This document shows positions 36,661-45,277 of a stretch of 64,000 nt of DNA, piece by piece (positions within the stretch are counted from its first letter, which is position 1; each line of letters begins with the position of its first letter). Source of the DNA: Halodesulfovibrio aestuarii DSM 17919 = ATCC 29578 (GTDB taxonomy: Bacteria; Desulfobacterota; Desulfovibrionia; Desulfovibrionales; Desulfovibrionaceae); assembly GCF_000384815.1 (NCBI RefSeq), contig NZ_ARQF01000016.1:1-64000 (forward strand), in the 5' to 3' direction. The position numbers were made by a program, and so were the translations under genes. Below the pieces are notes generated by a model. That model had not been told where the DNA came from, did no database searches, and worked only from the letters and a program-made list of their open reading frames with translations.

Positions 36661-37264
36661 CTGTGTACCATACTACCCTGTCTGTTGCCGCCGGAGCTAC
36701 GCCAACAACAGGATTTTTTTGTTATGTTAATGAGACTTATCTGAAAAATGCTGATTTGTGCCATCAGCATAACATATTGCAATAATAATAAAACACGCGC
36801 ACCAATAGCTAAGGATCCTTCACACAAAAACTTTCAAAATCGCTTGTTGCAAATGATCATATGGGCAACCAAACAGATTTTCTTCCTTGTAAAGTTACGC
36901 GGAATGGGTGTACAGACTTTTGCAACTCTTGTCACGCAATGCAACATAACGCTGAAACCGGTTAAATATATTTTTTTGCACGATAGCTTGATTTTCCAAC
37001 CGTACGAAATTCAAACCAAGCATTAACTAACTCGCTGCAAATTATATTTTTTTACACTGATTCTATTGAAATGTGCATTGTGTCCGAGTAAAAGAATCAC
37101 TTGTTCTCTAATTTAATCCAAGAAGTTCGTGAATATACCGAATACCAATGCGCCCATATGCAATGGCGAAATGTCAATAGTTGTCTTTATTTATTGAACA
37201 TTACAAAGGGTATATCTCGCTTTGTATCTTTTGATACACAACTTGTATGAAGGAGTCTTACGCT
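36661..37264. other. Gene-free stretch, about 600 bp, upstream of the antiporter pair
   Basis: AT-rich with no convincing ORF; the one plus-strand opening at 36748 lacks a ribosome site and has random composition. It contains the divergent promoters of trmH and the first antiporter. The small inverted word TTTGATACACAACTTGTATG lies 10-35 nt before the antiporter ribosome site. Confidence 0.45.
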
Positions 37265-38794
37265 GTGTTTACCTTTTTGAAATCTAGAACTTTTTCAAGT
37301 CTGAGCGTTGCCTTAGCAGGATTGTTGCTACCTGCTATGGCATTTGCATCCGCATCTGCCGGAGGGGCACACCTTGGTGCACCACATCTTGATGGTGCCT
37401 CCCTTTCTGCACTGTGGGTAGTTCCATTTGCATGTATGCTACTTTCCATTGCAATTGGACCAATTGCAATGCCACACTTCTGGCACAACAACTTTGGTAA
37501 AATTTCTGTATTCTGGGCACTTTGCTTCCTCGTGCCATTCACAATGGCGTACGGATTCTCCCTTGCGCTTTACGAAGCATTACACGCCCTTCTACTTGAA
37601 TACTTCCCGTTCATCATTCTTTTGCTGACACTGTTTACCGTAGCTGGCGGCGTTCGCCTCAAGGGCAACCTTGTTGGTACCCCTGTAGTGAACACTGCAA
37701 TTCTGCTCATCGGTACTGCTCTCGCAAGCTGGATGGGTACCACTGGCGCAGCAATGCTCCTTATCCGCCCGCTTCTTCGTGCTAATGCTCACCGTAAATA
37801 CAGAGTACACACCGTTGTATTCTTCATTTTCCTCGTAGCAAACATCGGTGGTTCCCTTACTCCACTTGGTGACCCACCACTCTTCCTCGGCTTCCTGAAA
37901 GGTGTTTCCTTCTTCTGGACCACTACTCACATGCTGCCGCTTATGTTGTTTGCTGGTGCGTTACTTCTTGTTGTCTTCTTCGGTATCGATACCGTACTCT
38001 TTGCTAAAGAAGGTAAACCAGTACCACCTACAGATTGTTGCGACGATGAAGAACCAGCAGTTCCCGGTCGTTGTCGTTTCGAGAACGGTCGTCAGATTTA
38101 CGACTGCGGTCCAGGCCCTAAACTTGCCCTTGATGGTAAAGTTAACCTGCTCCTTCTCATTGGTGTAATCGCAGCTGTACTTCTTTCCGGTATGTGGAAT
38201 CCACATGTCAGCTTCAACATCTACCATGTTCATGTTGAATTGCAGAACCTTGTTCGTGACATCATTCTTCTTGGCATCACCGGTCTTTCTCTCAAACTTA
38301 CCGACGACGAATGCCGCCGTCTTAACGACTTCAACTGGTTCCCTATCCTTGAAGTTGGCAAGCTCTTCATCGGTATCTTCATGTCCATGATTCCGGCTAT
38401 CGCTATCCTGAAAGCTGGCGAGCACGGCGCTCTTGCTTCTGTAATCAACATGGTTACAAGCAACGGCGAACCTGTGAACACCATGTACTTCTGGCTCACC
38501 GGTGCACTTTCCTCATTCCTGGACAACGCACCTACCTACCTTGTGTTCTTTAACACTGCTGGTGGTGATGCTGTTCACCTCATGGGCGACATGGCAAGCA
38601 CTCTTCTTGCTATATCCGCTGGTGCTGTATTCATGGGTGCCAACACCTACATTGGTAACGCACCTAACTTTATGGTTCGTTCCATCGCTGAAGATCAGGG
38701 CGTAAAAATGCCTAGCTTCTTCGGCTACATGGCATGGTCCTTCGGTATCCTTATCCCAACCTTCATTCTCATTACTTTTGTCTTCATTGCATAG
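37265..38794 (+). CDS. NhaD/CitMHS-type sodium:proton antiporter, paralogue 1
   Basis: 509 residues if it begins at GTG 37265, which has AAGGAG 9 nt upstream; ATG 37247 is in frame but contains the Shine-Dalgarno sequence within its own first codons. A signal-like first helix (LAGLLLPAMAFASA) is followed by about 12 membrane segments. Conserved parts are ASWMGTTGAAMLLIRPLLRAN, NIGGSLTPLGDPPLFLGFLK and SSFLDNAPTYLVFFNTAGGD, characteristic of the ion-transporter superfamily of Na+/H+ antiporters. A cytoplasmic loop at 38036-38107 adds four cysteines (CC, C, C) that the paralogue at 39148 lacks. It likely expels Na+ and sets pH in a marine cell. A terminator follows, so the two copies are separate transcripts. 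Confidence 0.88.
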   Translation: MFTFLKSRTFSSLSVALAGLLLPAMAFASASAGGAHLGAPHLDGASLSALWVVPFACMLLSIAIGPIAMPHFWHNNFGKISVFWALCFLVPFTMAYGFSLALYEALHALLLEYFPFIILLLTLFTVAGGVRLKGNLVGTPVVNTAILLIGTALASWMGTTGAAMLLIRPLLRANAHRKYRVHTVVFFIFLVANIGGSLTPLGDPPLFLGFLKGVSFFWTTTHMLPLMLFAGALLLVVFFGIDTVLFAKEGKPVPPTDCCDDEEPAVPGRCRFENGRQIYDCGPGPKLALDGKVNLLLLIGVIAAVLLSGMWNPHVSFNIYHVHVELQNLVRDIILLGITGLSLKLTDDECRRLNDFNWFPILEVGKLFIGIFMSMIPAIAILKAGEHGALASVINMVTSNGEPVNTMYFWLTGALSSFLDNAPTYLVFFNTAGGDAVHLMGDMASTLLAISAGAVFMGANTYIGNAPNFMVRSIAEDQGVKMPSFFGYMAWSFGILIPTFILITFVFIA

Positions 38795-38814
38795 ATAGAA
38801 GTTTGAATGACAGT

Positions 38815-38848
38815 AAAGCCCCCGTGCTCTGCACGGGGGCTTTTTTTT
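38815..38848 (+). terminator. Terminator after antiporter 1
   Basis: AAAGCCCCCGTGC / GCACGGGGGCTTT with loop TCT and eight T residues. Confidence 0.95.
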
Positions 38849-39147
38849 GCTCACATCTCAGCACAATAAGTCTCGCAAATTCTACTACCTGCCAACTCTC
38901 CCCCGTCATACTCCAATACCGCTACTCAACCTGAGTTATCACGCTGCACGCAAAAAGCAATTTTAGTTTGACTAACAAATATTTTCTATTTAGCTTGAAA
39001 ATCAAATATCGTATCACTTTTTATTGGTTTGGAATTTTATTTTACTATCCCAATCAGAATTTATTAATTTCCTTTCAAAAAACATGGTAGCGCCTGCGCT
39101 ACATATGTTTTGTACGGCATTGGAATTGATAAAAGGAGTTTAAGTTT
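38849..39147. other. AT-rich spacer between the twin antiporters
   Basis: About 300 bp without a coding region. It supplies a separate promoter for the second antiporter; AAAAGGAG lies 9 nt before ATG 39148. Confidence 0.5.
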
Positions 39148-40593
39148 ATGTTGACTCGGCAACCTGTTATACTGTTCGCAAAATTGCTAACAGTATTTGC
39201 CACCTTTTTGCTGCCATGTACCGCTTTTGCAGCTTCCGCAGGAGCACCACATCTTGACGGTGCACTTCTCTCCGGCTTATGGGTGCTGCCCTTTGTCTGC
39301 ATGCTGCTTTCTATTGCAGTACTCCCGTTAGTTGCACCACACTTCTGGCACAAACACTTTGGTAAAGTATCCCTGTTCTGGGCTCTTTGCTTCCTTGTTC
39401 CATTCACAATGACATTCGGTCACTCTTTAGCCTTATATGAAACATTACATGCACTCTTATTAGAATACTTCCCGTTTATTATTCTTTTATTGGCACTTTT
39501 TACTGTAGCCGGCGGAGTACGCCTTACCGGAACTCTGGTAGGTACTCCAATTGTTAACACACTTATTCTTGTCATCGGCACCATACTTGCCAGCTGGATG
39601 GGAACAACCGGTGCAGCTATGCTGCTTATTCGCCCATTACTCCGTGCTAACGCGCACCGTAAATACAAAGTTCACTCCGTTGTTTTCTTCATTTTCCTTG
39701 TAGCAAACATTGGCGGTTCTCTTACTCCTCTGGGCGATCCACCGCTTTTCCTCGGTTTCCTGCAGGGTGTTTCCTTCTTCTGGACTACCCAACACCTGCT
39801 GCTTCCGATGCTCTTCACAGCGGTTCTTCTTACGGGTGCATACTTCCTCATCGACACCTACCTGTTCGGTAAAGAAGGCCGTCCTGCCCCTGAAGGTCTG
39901 GACGCTTCAAACACTGAAAAGCTTGGGTTGGACGGTAAAGTTAACCTCCTTCTCCTTCTTGGTGTAATCGGTGCGGTATTGTTGTCCGGCATTTGGACAC
40001 CAAATATTGAATTTAACATTTACCATGTGCATGTTGCACTGCAGAACATTGTCCGTGACATACTTCTGCTTGCCATTACCGGTCTTTCCATAAAACTGAC
40101 CAGTAATGAAAACCGCAGATTAAACGAATTCAGCTGGTTCCCGATCCTCGAAGTCGGCAAGCTGTTTATCGGTATCTTCCTGTCCATGATCCCGGCTATC
40201 GCGATTTTAAAAGCCGGCAAAGACGGTGCCCTTGCTCCAATCATTAACATGGTTACTGGTGCAAACGGTGAGCCGGTAGACATCATGTACTTCTGGCTCA
40301 CAGGTCTCCTGTCATCCTTCCTTGACAACGCACCTACCTACCTCGTGTTCTTCAACACTGCGGGTGGTGATGCAGTACACCTTATGAGTGATATGGCGAG
40401 CACATTACTCGCAATCTCAGCCGGTGCTGTATTCATGGGGGCGAACACCTACATCGGTAACGCGCCAAACTTTATGGTTCGTGCAATCGCAGAGGATCAA
40501 GGGGTTACAATGCCGAGCTTCTTCGGCTACATGGCATGGTCATTCGGCATTCTTATCCCGACATTCATTCTTGTTACATTTGTATTCTTTTAA
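39148..40593 (+). CDS. NhaD/CitMHS-type sodium:proton antiporter, paralogue 2
   Basis: 481 residues, closely similar along its whole length to the upstream copy: same signal-like N-terminus, same SWMGTTGAAMLLIRPLLRAN, GGSLTPLGDPPLFLGFLQ and SSFLDNAPTYLVFFNTAGGD motifs. The loop between the middle membrane segments is short (GRPAPEGLDASNTEKLGLDG) and has no cysteine. Tandem duplication followed by divergence explains the pair. Its own promoter and terminator suggest independent control, for instance by salt, pH or redox state. Confidence 0.88.
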   Translation: MLTRQPVILFAKLLTVFATFLLPCTAFAASAGAPHLDGALLSGLWVLPFVCMLLSIAVLPLVAPHFWHKHFGKVSLFWALCFLVPFTMTFGHSLALYETLHALLLEYFPFIILLLALFTVAGGVRLTGTLVGTPIVNTLILVIGTILASWMGTTGAAMLLIRPLLRANAHRKYKVHSVVFFIFLVANIGGSLTPLGDPPLFLGFLQGVSFFWTTQHLLLPMLFTAVLLTGAYFLIDTYLFGKEGRPAPEGLDASNTEKLGLDGKVNLLLLLGVIGAVLLSGIWTPNIEFNIYHVHVALQNIVRDILLLAITGLSIKLTSNENRRLNEFSWFPILEVGKLFIGIFLSMIPAIAILKAGKDGALAPIINMVTGANGEPVDIMYFWLTGLLSSFLDNAPTYLVFFNTAGGDAVHLMSDMASTLLAISAGAVFMGANTYIGNAPNFMVRAIAEDQGVTMPSFFGYMAWSFGILIPTFILVTFVFF

Positions 40594-40604
40594 ACCGACA
40601 TTCT

Positions 40605-40642
40605 AAAAAAAAGCCCTCTGCAACGCGCGGAGGGCTTTTTTT
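40605..40642 (+). terminator. Terminator after antiporter 2
   Basis: AAAAGCCCTC pairs with GAGGGCTTTT across a 9-10-nt GC-rich loop, with a T-run. Confidence 0.9.
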
Positions 40643-40662
40643 ACGGTCAACCAAACGACTGC

Positions 40663-40690
40663 GTGTGTCATTTTTTTAGATTCGTAACAC
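40663..40690 (+). promoter_or_regulatory. Candidate NikR operator upstream of cbiMQO
   Basis: GTGTGTC-N14-GTAACAC. As I recall it, the NikR motif predicted for Desulfovibrio species is GTGTTAC-N13/14-GTAACAC; the right half matches fully and the left half 5 of 7. It lies 72 nt before the cbiM start, a suitable place for a repressor. It makes nickel the more likely cargo of the transporter. Confidence 0.6.
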
Positions 40691-40761
40691 GTTGACGATA
40701 AGCTTACGTAAATGGTATCGAAAGACATCACATCACTCACTCATACCATTGGACAAGTATT

Positions 40762-41415
40762 ATGCACATTGCCGAAGGAGTTCTACCACCAGTTATTCTG
40801 GCCTCCAGCGCTATCTTATCAGCAGCAGGAGTTTGCATCGGTCTGAAAAAACTTGATTATGACCGAATCATGACAACTGCCATTCTTTCAGCCTCTTTCT
40901 TTGTCGCATCACTTATCCATGTCCCGATCGGGCCTGTATCCGGTCATCTCATCTTAAACGGACTACTCGGATTACTGCTCGGCTGGGTCTCGTTTCCGGC
41001 AATTATGGTTGCACTGGCATTGCAGGCAATCCTATTCCAGTTCGGTGGTATCACTACCCTTGGTGTAAACACCTTAAACATGGCGCTGCCACCAGTTATC
41101 TGCTTCTATGTATTTCGTCCTATGCTTAGTAAAGGCACCTTCTCTCTGCGGATGGCTTCCTTCTTATGCGGCATGACAGCAGTCGCCCTTTCAGCGCTGC
41201 TCACATCAGGTACCCTCGCCCTTGGCGGTGACAACTTCCTGAATTCCGCAAAAATTTTACTCATATCCAGCGTACCTGTGATGGTAATTGAAGGACTTAT
41301 TACAGCCGTTGTTGTAGGATTCCTTGCCAAGGTAAGCCCACAGATTTTTGATTTCGAAATAGCGACGTCAAATTCTGTTGTTTCTGCGCAGACTTCACCC
41401 AGCACAACAGAGTAA
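40762..41415 (+). CDS. cbiM: CbiM/NikM substrate-specificity component of a Ni/Co ECF transporter
   Basis: 217 residues, about six to seven membrane helices. It starts MHIAEGVLPP; the free N-terminal Met-His is the metal-binding end of this family. Further conserved His/Asn stretches are SLIHVPIGPVSGHLILNGLLG and NTLNMALPPV. No CbiN/NikN small subunit or NikL gene is adjacent, which is unusual because CbiM normally needs one. Heads the cbiM-cbiQ-cbiO operon behind a candidate NikR site, so nickel import is favoured. Confidence 0.92.
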   Translation: MHIAEGVLPPVILASSAILSAAGVCIGLKKLDYDRIMTTAILSASFFVASLIHVPIGPVSGHLILNGLLGLLLGWVSFPAIMVALALQAILFQFGGITTLGVNTLNMALPPVICFYVFRPMLSKGTFSLRMASFLCGMTAVALSALLTSGTLALGGDNFLNSAKILLISSVPVMVIEGLITAVVVGFLAKVSPQIFDFEIATSNSVVSAQTSPSTTE

Positions 41416-41418
41416 CGC

Positions 41419-42186
41419 ATGTCGCTTGAATCCTTTGCCGAAGGCAAAAGCCCGTTTCATACAATGGATGCGGCAGCCAAACTGGCTGCCGCTGCTTTAT
41501 TTTCAATCTGCACAGCACTGCTTACTTCCATAACCGCCGCCTGTGCTGCTTTGCTTGTCGGTATCGTTCTGCTGGCAGTTGCGCAACTGCCGTTTAAAAT
41601 TCTTTGTAGACGCGTGCTCTTCATCAACGCATTTATTGCCTTTCTCTGGCTCACACTGCCGGTCTCGACCGCAGGCACCCCTCTCTTCACATGGGGCGGT
41701 TTTACCGTCACCAAAGAGGGTGTAGATCTGACGCTGTTAATCACGCTTAAATCAAACGCCATCATAGCGGCAGTGATTGCGCTGCTTGCCACATCAAACG
41801 TCACTGATATAGGTACAGGGTTCGCCAGACTGCATGTACCGCAAAAGCTCAGCCTGCTGTTCCTTTTCACATGGCGTTACATTCACGTAATCCTCGAAGA
41901 GTACAAACGGTTATCCACCGCCGCAACGCTGCGCGGGTTTGTACCCGGAACAAACAGCCATACGTACAAAACGTATGCAAATCTTATTGCAATGGTGCTC
42001 ATAAAAAGTCATGACAGAGCTGAGCGAGTTTCCAATGCCATGAAATTACGAGGATTTAACGGTACGTTCCATTCCCTGCATCGCACACGAACGCACCCTG
42101 CTGACGCAGTAGTCGCAGCCACCATTGTCCTTCTCGGGACTGCCCTGCTCGCTGCGGACTATTTTCATCTTACGGAGTTACTGTAA
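41419..42186 (+). CDS. cbiQ: CbiQ/NikQ transmembrane (T) component
   Basis: 255 residues. Hydrophobic N-terminal half with KLAAAALFSICTALL and later segments. The cytoplasmic coupling motifs are visible as RLHVPQKLSLLFLFTWRYI and AATLRGFVPG, with a second ARG-like element AMKLRGFNG near residue 215. It couples CbiO to CbiM. Starts 3 nt after cbiM and ends overlapping the cbiO start (TAATG). Confidence 0.92.
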   Translation: MSLESFAEGKSPFHTMDAAAKLAAAALFSICTALLTSITAACAALLVGIVLLAVAQLPFKILCRRVLFINAFIAFLWLTLPVSTAGTPLFTWGGFTVTKEGVDLTLLITLKSNAIIAAVIALLATSNVTDIGTGFARLHVPQKLSLLFLFTWRYIHVILEEYKRLSTAATLRGFVPGTNSHTYKTYANLIAMVLIKSHDRAERVSNAMKLRGFNGTFHSLHRTRTHPADAVVAATIVLLGTALLAADYFHLTELL

Positions 42187-42908
42187 TGCCCACCCCTTTG
42201 CTTTCCCTCACCGATATTCATTACACATATGCAGGCACAACAGTGCCGGCTCTCACAGGGGCAAATCTGGAACTCTTCCCGAACTCCCGACTCGGTGTTC
42301 TCGGGTACAACGGCAGTGGCAAGACCACACTCTTCCTCGCAGCAATGGGAATACTCAAGCCCAACAAAGGCACCATCACCTACGCAGGAACGCAGCTTAA
42401 AGCAGAAAAAGATTTTCGCACACTTCGGGCTGAAATCGGCTATCTTTTCCAACGCTCAGATGATCAGCTTTTTTCACCTACTGTCATTGATGACGTAGCC
42501 TTCGGCCCTTTAAATCTTGGAAAAACACCGGAAACAGCTCAACGCATTGCAGCAGAAAAGCTTTCACTCGTAGGACTGCAAGGGTTCGAGAACCGCATAA
42601 CGCACAAGCTTTCCGGTGGTGAAAAAAAAATGGTCGCCCTAGCCTCTGTTCTGGCAATGCAACCAAAAGCACTCCTCCTTGATGAGCCGACAAACGATCT
42701 CGATCCTGACACCCGAGAACGGCTGATAGGTATCCTTAAAGATCTTGATATAGCACTGTGCATCATATCCCATGACTGGGATTTTCTCGACAAAACATGC
42801 ACCAGCTTCCTTAATGTGACAAACGGTACTACCAAATCAGCTGAGTGTATTCCGCATACACATGTGCATACTCACCAAGGTGGAAATGTTACACACAACC
42901 ATGTATAA
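42186..42908 (+). CDS. cbiO: CbiO/NikO ATPase with His-rich tail
   Basis: 240 residues. Walker A LGYNGSGKTTLF (about 37-48), Q-loop FQRSDDQLF, signature KLSGGEKKMVALASV, Walker B ALLLDEPTNDLDP, switch His in ISHDWDF. The last 20 residues are HTHVHTHQGGNVTHNHV-like, a His-rich tail that probably binds the transported metal or senses it. As the only ATPase in the operon it must homodimerise. Completes a Ni/Co ECF importer. Confidence 0.93.
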   Translation: MPTPLLSLTDIHYTYAGTTVPALTGANLELFPNSRLGVLGYNGSGKTTLFLAAMGILKPNKGTITYAGTQLKAEKDFRTLRAEIGYLFQRSDDQLFSPTVIDDVAFGPLNLGKTPETAQRIAAEKLSLVGLQGFENRITHKLSGGEKKMVALASVLAMQPKALLLDEPTNDLDPDTRERLIGILKDLDIALCIISHDWDFLDKTCTSFLNVTNGTTKSAECIPHTHVHTHQGGNVTHNHV

Positions 42909-42960
42909 CATATTGTAAATTTTCATTGCTTGCGACTCGCGCACCCCTTTCAGGAAATAC

Positions 42961-42996
42961 AAAAAGGCTGCCCTACGTTATGTAGGACAGCCTTTG
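42961..42996. terminator. Terminator between cbiO and the YczE-fusion gene
   Basis: AAAGGCTGCCCTAC / GTAGGACAGCCTTT (one mismatch), between converging genes. Confidence 0.88.
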
Positions 42997-43088
42997 TTAT
43001 TAGTTACGTCAGTAGCGATACGCTACATGAGACCTTTTTCAACAGACGTTTTTTCAATCTCCTTATGACAGGAGAATAGTAAAATAAA

Positions 43089-44390
43089 CTACGATTGCAG
43101 AACAGCTTCCGGAGCAAGCTCTATGAGCTTGTGCGCTATCTGTTCTGTACTACCAAGAGAGCTGTCTATTGCAACATGGTAATTTGTAGAATCTCTCCAG
43201 TCTTTACCCGTATAATTTAAACAATAGTTAGCTCGTTCGCGATCTGATTGTTCTAATTCTTTTGTTGAGACTGCAGAAGCCACACCATATTCTTCAACAA
43301 GCTTTGCTTTACGAAACGTATCATTTGCATGAATAAAGATATTAAAACAGTTCGGGGCGTCCTTTAAAATAAAATTAGCGCAACGTCCGACAATAACGCA
43401 TGGCCCCTTACTGCAAATCTCTCTAATAATTTTGCTTTGGATTAAAAATAAAATATCAGACGGCGGTATTCTGTCATTTACATAAGCATAATTCTGCATA
43501 TAAAGCTCTTCTAATAGAGACTTTGCCAGTTTCTGCTCATTCTGCGCAATGTATTCTGTGGTAAACCCACTTTTTTCCGCAGTTATATTGATTAATTCCT
43601 TGTCATAAAAAGCAATTCCAAGTTCTTTGGCAATTTGCTGACCAACCCCATGACCTCCACTGCCGTACTCCCGTGAAATGGTAATAATCGGGAAAGTATT
43701 CGTATCTTCCGATGCAACTATCGCTGTTTCGTCAGCCTCGGCACCTTCGCCCAACCATGAGCCTATTCTCGACAACTTACTATTAGCAAGCTTTACAAGA
43801 TAGCCAACAAACAAGGCAGCAATAACAGTTCCTTCGCGTATGCCTGCAAGATGACTCATTAAAGCAAAAGAACTGATTACCCCTATAATAACCAGTGAGC
43901 TATCAAATCCGACCTTAACTCTGCCGAATTCTTTTTTATACAGATCGGCAAGAACAACAGCCAAACCATCACCGGGAAGATATGTAAGGTTTGCTTTTAC
44001 TAAAAGGAACACACCAAATGCGATAACAACGCAGCTAAGCAAACACCAAAAGAGCTGCCACCCGTAAGAGGAGACATTGATGCCACCAACCAGAGTTAAT
44101 GCATAATCAATAAAAAAACCAAATACTGTTATTGCAGGAAGCTGAACCAATTGCAGCAAAGAATATTTTCTACGTAATATTAAAATTTGTATGATGATGA
44201 ATAATATATTCATAAGAATAGTTAGTTCGCCCAGACTGAAATCGAACGTTAAACTATATACATATGGAATACATGAAATAGGTGATACTCCCAGATCTGC
44301 CTTAACAGATAAAGCAACACCCAACGCCATAACAAAAAGCCCTAAAACAAATACAACGACCCTTTTAAACATATTTCTACTTTTATACAT
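43089..44390 (-). CDS. YczE/YitT-like membrane domain fused to cytidylate-kinase-like domain
   Basis: 433 residues in two parts. Residues about 8-205 form five to six membrane segments with the YczE pattern: LGLFVMALGVALSVKADLGV, then SPISCIPYVYSL, and GVFLLVKANLTYLPGDGLA. Residues about 235-430 form a nucleotide-kinase-like domain of the Cytidylate_kin2 type: ITISREYGSGGHGVGQQIAK with the P-loop, AFYDKELI, and VIVGRCANFIL. Substrate and reaction are unknown. It lies 174 nt downstream of a MarR-type regulator on the same strand. Two ATGs (44390, 44372) are possible; neither has a strong ribosome site. Confidence 0.85.
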   Translation of the reverse strand: MYKSRNMFKRVVVFVLGLFVMALGVALSVKADLGVSPISCIPYVYSLTFDFSLGELTILMNILFIIIQILILRRKYSLLQLVQLPAITVFGFFIDYALTLVGGINVSSYGWQLFWCLLSCVVIAFGVFLLVKANLTYLPGDGLAVVLADLYKKEFGRVKVGFDSSLVIIGVISSFALMSHLAGIREGTVIAALFVGYLVKLANSKLSRIGSWLGEGAEADETAIVASEDTNTFPIITISREYGSGGHGVGQQIAKELGIAFYDKELINITAEKSGFTTEYIAQNEQKLAKSLLEELYMQNYAYVNDRIPPSDILFLIQSKIIREICSKGPCVIVGRCANFILKDAPNCFNIFIHANDTFRKAKLVEEYGVASAVSTKELEQSDRERANYCLNYTGKDWRDSTNYHVAIDSSLGSTEQIAHKLIELAPEAVLQS

Positions 44391-44564
44391 GAAACATACT
44401 CGTTAAATTTAGCAATCTACTACGTAACATAGTAAATTACCTTCTATTGCTCTTTACATTTTCTGAATGGAAGATCTGAATTCAATACCCCGAATGATGA
44501 CACTAACCACCTGAAAGTAGATGCAACTCACGTCTTTGTTGTGCCTTCTTACTATTGAATAATA

Positions 44565-45020
44565 TTATCTACCCAATCTCACATGCATATTTTCGATAAG
44601 ACGATCCAGCATACTGATAAACTGAAGTTGTTCTTCATCGTCAAACCCAGTGAATAACGCTTCGTTATGCTCTTTAAGAATAGCGATAAGCTTCTTTCGT
44701 AACGATTTAGTCTTGGCCGTAGAATAAACGCGTTTTCTGCGGCGATCTTGCTGATCTTCTTCACGGTAGACCAGTCCTTTGCTTTCGAGATCCTGTAAAG
44801 CTCGCGCCGTTGCTGCCCGGTCAAGACATAAGGATTGGGTTAAATCCTCCTGAATAATTCCTTCGCAATTCTGTATTTTCATTAAAAAAGGCAGCTTTCC
44901 GCTACCTATTCCAAGCTCAGATAAAGGGCCTGATACATTAACCATGCACAAGCGATGCAACATGGAAACCCGACGCCCGACAGAGCCCTGTTCGAACTCT
45001 TCCATTTTTTCTAAAAGCAT
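44565..45020 (-). CDS. MarR-family transcriptional regulator
   Basis: About 151 residues from ATG 45020 (GGAGAG 4 nt upstream; the longer in-frame ATG at 45032 lacks one). The winged helix shows IIQEDLTQSLCLDRAATARA then LQDLESKGLVYREEDQQDRR, with KRVYSTAKTKSL following. A perfect palindrome TTGACTAGTCAA lies 17-28 nt upstream of the start, a likely autoregulatory operator. It probably controls the downstream YczE-kinase-like gene. Confidence 0.9.
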   Translation of the reverse strand: MLLEKMEEFEQGSVGRRVSMLHRLCMVNVSGPLSELGIGSGKLPFLMKIQNCEGIIQEDLTQSLCLDRAATARALQDLESKGLVYREEDQQDRRRKRVYSTAKTKSLRKKLIAILKEHNEALFTGFDDEEQLQFISMLDRLIENMHVRLGR

Positions 45021-45036
45021 AGTTCTCTCCAACTCG

Positions 45037-45048
45037 TTGACTAGTCAA
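45037..45048. promoter_or_regulatory. Candidate MarR operator
   Basis: Perfect 12-bp palindrome TTGACTAGTCAA immediately before the marR-type ribosome site, in the position where MarR proteins autorepress. Confidence 0.65.
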
Positions 45049-45277
45049 TAGATTTGGGAACCGGCATTGTCAACATATGAAAAAGAGCATCCAGCGAAAT
45101 TTTTCTCTCAACCAAAACAAACAACGACAAAACGGGCTGCGACAAACTTGTCACAACCCGCTGAAAAGAAAGATGATGATACAGAAGACACACTCGATCT
45201 TAGTGCTGGAGACTGTTCAAAAAGGATTTTCTCAACCATCAAAAACAACACAACCGTCTGTAACATGAACTCATGTA

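Noticed and set aside
45067-45270. Plus-strand ORFs in the 200-bp gap between marR and the mscS 3' end.
   Set aside because: Two overlapping frames are open but have odd composition, no good ribosome site, and run into the opposite strand of mscS. An imperfect hairpin GGGCTGCGACAA/TTGTCACAACCC here could be an mscS terminator, but it has no T-tail.
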